Source: CAYZPE01 sp964626625
Lineage (GTDB): Bacteria; Patescibacteriota; Minisyncoccia; Phycocordibacterales; CAYZPE01
Length of the DNA: 7,815 bases
Assembly: GCA_964626625.1 (NCBI GenBank)
Contig: CAZVFV010000036.1
Coordinates: 1-7,815, forward strand
Reading direction: 5' to 3'
In this document: in pieces, positions 5,360 to 7,815 of the stretch
Position numbering within the stretch: position 1 is the stretch's first letter
How the letters are laid out: each line of letters opens with the position of its first letter
Notes under the pieces: generated by a model
The model's input: only the letters and a program-made list of their open reading frames with translations
The model's database searches: none
What the model was told of the DNA's origin: nothing
Position numbers and translations under genes: made by a program

Positions 5360-7285
5360 TTATGGAGTAACCTTATCATCTCCATTTTTAAATGTCGGAT
5401 CAGTCCCTAAACGAGTCGTGAGAGATTCTCTCGACTGCTCAAGAAAAGCACTTGTAAATGTATCTCTTCCAGAAATAGTAGTTTGATTCACAACAGTAGG
5501 ACTTTCTCCAACCTGACTTAAACTTGGAAATAAAGAAACTTGAAATGAAACTTCCCGAACTGGCGAAGCAAAACCGGTACCTGCTCTTAGGTCCCCAATT
5601 TTCCAAGTCACCGTTCTAGTAATAGGATCAAATGTCATTTCTTCTTGAGCTGGCACAAAAGCTCCGAGCCATGATACATACGAAGGTAGTGTTGCTTTCA
5701 TTACAGTATCTCGCACATCATTTGAAGAATTTGTAGCACTCCAAATAATTGTGTATGTTGTTTCTTTTTCAACCTTTGGAGGAACAGGACCGTTATTTAT
5801 AAAAGCTCCGAGTGAATAGACAATACGAGTATTGAGCCCAATATCTGAGGCGATATTAACCGTCTTTGTAAGAGATGAGGAAATACTACTTGGAACAGAA
5901 CCTCCTGAAACCTGAGAGCCCGTACCCACAACCTCAACAGTTATGTTTTGGTTTGAAAGAGGTAATCCCCCACTGTTTGAAAGAGAAGCGAAAGAAAAAC
6001 CTAATTCACCACGCGCTCCTGGAGCAATGTCAGCTAAATTAGAATTTGAATTCCTGTCCCACACAATAGTGTTATCAACTGAACGGAAAAAACCATTATT
6101 AGATACATTTACTGATGATCTATCAAATGACCCTCCAGCAAACTTAACTTCGATTTTTGCATTAATAACTGGAACACTGAGATTATTAACCCATTTCACA
6201 GAACCACTCACCTTTCCTCCAGCAGTTGAAACAACAGAAGAAGCTGCGCTTCCACCAAGTACAAGATCAAGTCCAATTCCAGAACGCTTAATCGCAAGTG
6301 TTTCAAGTAAATTCACAAACTCAACACCTAAAACTCTATCGTCGTTTTCTTTTGCAACACCAGCTGAGAAACGAAAAGTCCTCTCTTCTTCATCTTGAGC
6401 CTCTACTTTTCCTTGTATTTTTATTACCCTTCTTTCACCTGGTTTTAAATCACCAAGACTCCAAACGTTGTCATTTGAAACAGTTTTTGGGGTTGATTTT
6501 ATCAGTGCAAAACCAAATGGATATTCAGCTCGAACAAGAGCTCCTTTAATAAGACTCGTAGCGTTAGATGTTGCCTCAAGAGTAATTTCAAATTCTTTAT
6601 TTGAACTAATTTCGCGAGGATAACTTGCTGTTAATGTAATCGGCGACGAAGTGAGAGCAACCTCATAGACTTTCTCCTTAGAGAATACAGCATTAGAACC
6701 CTTGACGCGATATTCTACAGAAATAAGTATATTTTTTATTGAATCTTTTTCTCCAAACAAAACAGATGAAACTGTTCGACGAATATTGTCTCCTTGTTCA
6801 ATCCGACCAAGAGATTCTCTGTGGCGAAGCAATTCTGTTTGTACATTAATAGGGACACGTGTACCTGATGGATACTCAATGAGAAGATCTACTGTTTCAA
6901 GCGCAGTATTATTTTTATTTTCTATAATAATCTCAAGACTCAATTGTTCCCCACCACTTATTGATACGGGACCGAGAACAGAAATATCAACATTTTTTGA
7001 AGAGATATTATTAAAATTACCAAAGATTGCAACAAGAGAAACTGTTAATGAAATAGTGAAAAATATAAGAGCAACAATAAAAAATGTTTTTAAAAAGGAA
7101 CGTTTCTTTTTAGGTGCTTGTCCAATAAGCTCTTGTAAGTGCTCATCATTATTCCAGTTCTGATTTACATCTTCTTTTAAAGATGAAGTTAGAGGTTCAT
7201 ATTTCTGTTCAATAACAGAAGGAGCTCCTCGTTTATAAAGAGCTTCGTTTAAGCTTTCAATTTTTCCTTTTTTAGGATTCTCCAT
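5360..7285 (-). CDS. Single-pass membrane protein with four tandem Ig-like/DUF11-like extracytoplasmic domains
   Basis: I do not recognise a named family; function unknown. The protein has 641 residues. Residues 1-62 are hydrophilic and end in a basic cluster (KKKR, 59-62). Residues about 65-88 form one hydrophobic helix, so by the positive-inside rule the N-terminus is cytoplasmic and residues 90-641 lie outside. There is no cleavable signal peptide, no LPXTG sorting motif and no second membrane segment. The outer part is rich in beta strands, Ser, Asn and Val, with few Cys. It shows four similar units at about 98-212, 216-313, 337-475 and 482-610. Each contains a short turn signature near its end: LGRIEQG (159-165), LGDLKPG (277-283), LADIAPG (417-423) and IGDLRAG (563-569), often preceded by a Trp. 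This resembles the W-x-[IL]-G-x-[LI]-x-x-G element of DUF11/CARDB-type repeats. The start ATG has no Shine-Dalgarno but sits 7 nt after an extended -10. A surface adhesin or envelope scaffold is plausible but is inference. Confidence 0.88.
   Translation of the reverse strand: MENPKKGKIESLNEALYKRGAPSVIEQKYEPLTSSLKEDVNQNWNNDEHLQELIGQAPKKKRSFLKTFFIVALIFFTISLTVSLVAIFGNFNNISSKNVDISVLGPVSISGGEQLSLEIIIENKNNTALETVDLLIEYPSGTRVPINVQTELLRHRESLGRIEQGDNIRRTVSSVLFGEKDSIKNILISVEYRVKGSNAVFSKEKVYEVALTSSPITLTASYPREISSNKEFEITLEATSNATSLIKGALVRAEYPFGFALIKSTPKTVSNDNVWSLGDLKPGERRVIKIQGKVEAQDEEERTFRFSAGVAKENDDRVLGVEFVNLLETLAIKRSGIGLDLVLGGSAASSVVSTAGGKVSGSVKWVNNLSVPVINAKIEVKFAGGSFDRSSVNVSNNGFFRSVDNTIVWDRNSNSNLADIAPGARGELGFSFASLSNSGGLPLSNQNITVEVVGTGSQVSGGSVPSSISSSLTKTVNIASDIGLNTRIVYSLGAFINNGPVPPKVEKETTYTIIWSATNSSNDVRDTVMKATLPSYVSWLGAFVPAQEEMTFDPITRTVTWKIGDLRAGTGFASPVREVSFQVSLFPSLSQVGESPTVVNQTTISGRDTFTSAFLEQSRESLTTRLGTDPTFKNGDDKVTP
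7022..7093 (-). other. Transmembrane anchor segment of the 641-residue surface protein
   Basis: Residues about 65-88 are a run of Phe, Leu, Ile, Val and Ala without charges. They follow KKKRSFLK and precede the polar GNFNN. This is the only strongly hydrophobic segment in the protein, so it serves as a signal anchor with the small N-terminal part inside and the large C-terminal part outside. Confidence 0.85.
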
Positions 7286-7292
7286 AGAGATA

Positions 7293-7301
7293 AGTATAGC
7301 A
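7293..7301 (-). promoter_or_regulatory. Extended -10 promoter element just before the surface-protein gene
   Basis: On the minus strand this reads TGCTATACT, an extended -10 (TGnTATAAT) with one mismatch. It lies in the 18-nt gap after the recO stop. Seven nt separate the hexamer from the ATG, so transcription would begin at or next to the A of the start codon and give a leaderless mRNA. No good -35 is visible 17 nt upstream (AAAGAA), which is acceptable for an extended -10 promoter. This is inferred from sequence only. Confidence 0.45.
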
Positions 7302-7303
7302 AA

Positions 7304-7815
7304 CTACAGATGACTTTCTTTAAGGGCTTTGTTGATTAAGGAAAGCATTTTGGTGCGATGCGTAGCGACAAAGTTCATAACATCATGTCTCCAACCTTTC
7401 TCTTTGAGAATATATTCAAGCGTTTTTTCATCTCCAATATAACCGAGCTGTTTCAAAATCCTAAACATCATAAGACATTGAAAGGTACCGACCTCTTTAT
7501 ACGAAAGATCTTCTTTCGAAAGAAAACCTAAACCTTCTTTCACAAGATCAAACAAATCCTCATCTTTCTCCTCACCTTTTACAAATTTTCGTATAAAAGA
7601 AATCGTGTGAGCACATACATATAATTTCGAAGGATTGTCTTTGCATGCCTCAAACCAAGAATCGAGAGGTTTAGCATTAACTATTTTCCAGCCACTTTTT
7701 CCATGGACAAGTGACAAGTTGAGAGATGAAAAATCCTGCAAACCAAAACGAAGTTTTGAGTGTGAGGATCTAATACCTTGCGCGTGCGCACCAAGAAGTC
7801 CAAAGTCACGAGTTA
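7304..7815 (-). CDS. recO: DNA repair protein RecO, 3' part (gene runs past the right window edge)
   Basis: RecO binds single-stranded DNA and works with RecR to load RecA in the RecF recombinational repair pathway, in the cytoplasm. The frame is open from the window edge to a TAG stop, giving 169 visible residues. The visible N-terminal part (TRDFGLLGAHAQGIRSSHSK, then LRFGLQDFSSLNL) has the pattern of the RecO OB-fold: a beta strand, a basic loop that carries the G-[IA]-R-x-S element, and a further strand. The rest is mostly helical, as in the RecO C-terminal domain. I see no start inside the window; a TTG at 7739-7741 is an internal Leu codon. About 20 to 30 residues are probably missing. 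The four-cysteine zinc motif found in many RecO proteins is absent, and the protein ends early at NKALKESHL. The stop lies 18 nt before the next gene. The family call is from pattern recognition, without a search. Confidence 0.88.
   Translation of the reverse strand, partial: TRDFGLLGAHAQGIRSSHSKLRFGLQDFSSLNLSLVHGKSGWKIVNAKPLDSWFEACKDNPSKLYVCAHTISFIRKFVKGEEKDEDLFDLVKEGLGFLSKEDLSYKEVGTFQCLMMFRILKQLGYIGDEKTLEYILKEKGWRHDVMNFVATHRTKMLSLINKALKESHL

Noticed and set aside
5943..6398. Open frame of 151 residues on the plus strand
   Set aside because: It lies wholly opposite the third repeat unit of the surface protein and is rich in Ser, Pro and Thr as expected from reading its beta-strand codons backwards.
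6702..7163. Open frame of 153 residues on the plus strand, antisense to the surface protein
   Set aside because: It has no recognisable domain and a composition expected of an antisense shadow, and it overlaps a well-supported gene completely.
71..7306. UGA read as Gly or Trp
   Set aside because: All six genes are full length in the standard code with no in-frame TGA, so there is no sign of reassignment.

Overview
The window reads as one compact, co-directional block on the minus strand of an AT-rich bacterial genome. Reading from high to low coordinates, the order is recO (5' end outside the window), a single-pass membrane protein with a repetitive extracytoplasmic part, a homodimer-type glycyl-tRNA synthetase, an M16 zinc peptidase, an AI-2E/PerM family membrane protein, and methionyl-tRNA synthetase broken by a small frameshift. 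Gaps between genes are 12 to 38 nt. No tRNA, rRNA, insertion sequence, CRISPR array or convincing hairpin terminator is visible. No stretch over 300 bases lacks a gene.

The best guess for the host is a member of the Candidate Phyla Radiation (Patescibacteria, Parcubacteria-like). This is inference from protein style: a short RecO without a zinc motif, a short MetRS without a C-terminal tRNA-binding domain, an alpha2 GlyRS without the usual cysteines, and many small gaps without Shine-Dalgarno motifs. All six genes stop at TAA or TAG, and none contains an in-frame TGA. That fits the standard bacterial code and argues against the UGA=Gly lineages (Gracilibacteria, Absconditabacteria).

Layout: 7304-7815 recO (partial); 5360-7285 surface protein; 3956-5338 glyQS; 2675-3943 M16 peptidase; 1550-2638 AI-2E family protein; 71-1511 metG (frameshifted); 1-70 an intergenic stretch with a sigma70-like promoter pointing at a gene beyond the left edge. 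The block mixes repair (RecO), translation (two aminoacyl-tRNA synthetases), proteolysis and two envelope proteins. No single pathway joins them; it looks like a housekeeping operon, possibly re-initiated by internal promoters.

Three points deserve a second look. First, metG is interrupted exactly at a (TA)4 tract: one missing TA unit (2 bp) accounts for the break, and adding it back gives an uninterrupted 480-residue MetRS with all its motifs. Second, four of the five gene starts inside the window lack a usable Shine-Dalgarno sequence, and three of them have a -10-like hexamer 6 to 7 nt before the ATG, which would give leaderless transcripts. Third, the 641-residue surface protein carries four spaced copies of a short signature, suggesting four tandem Ig-like/DUF11-like domains.
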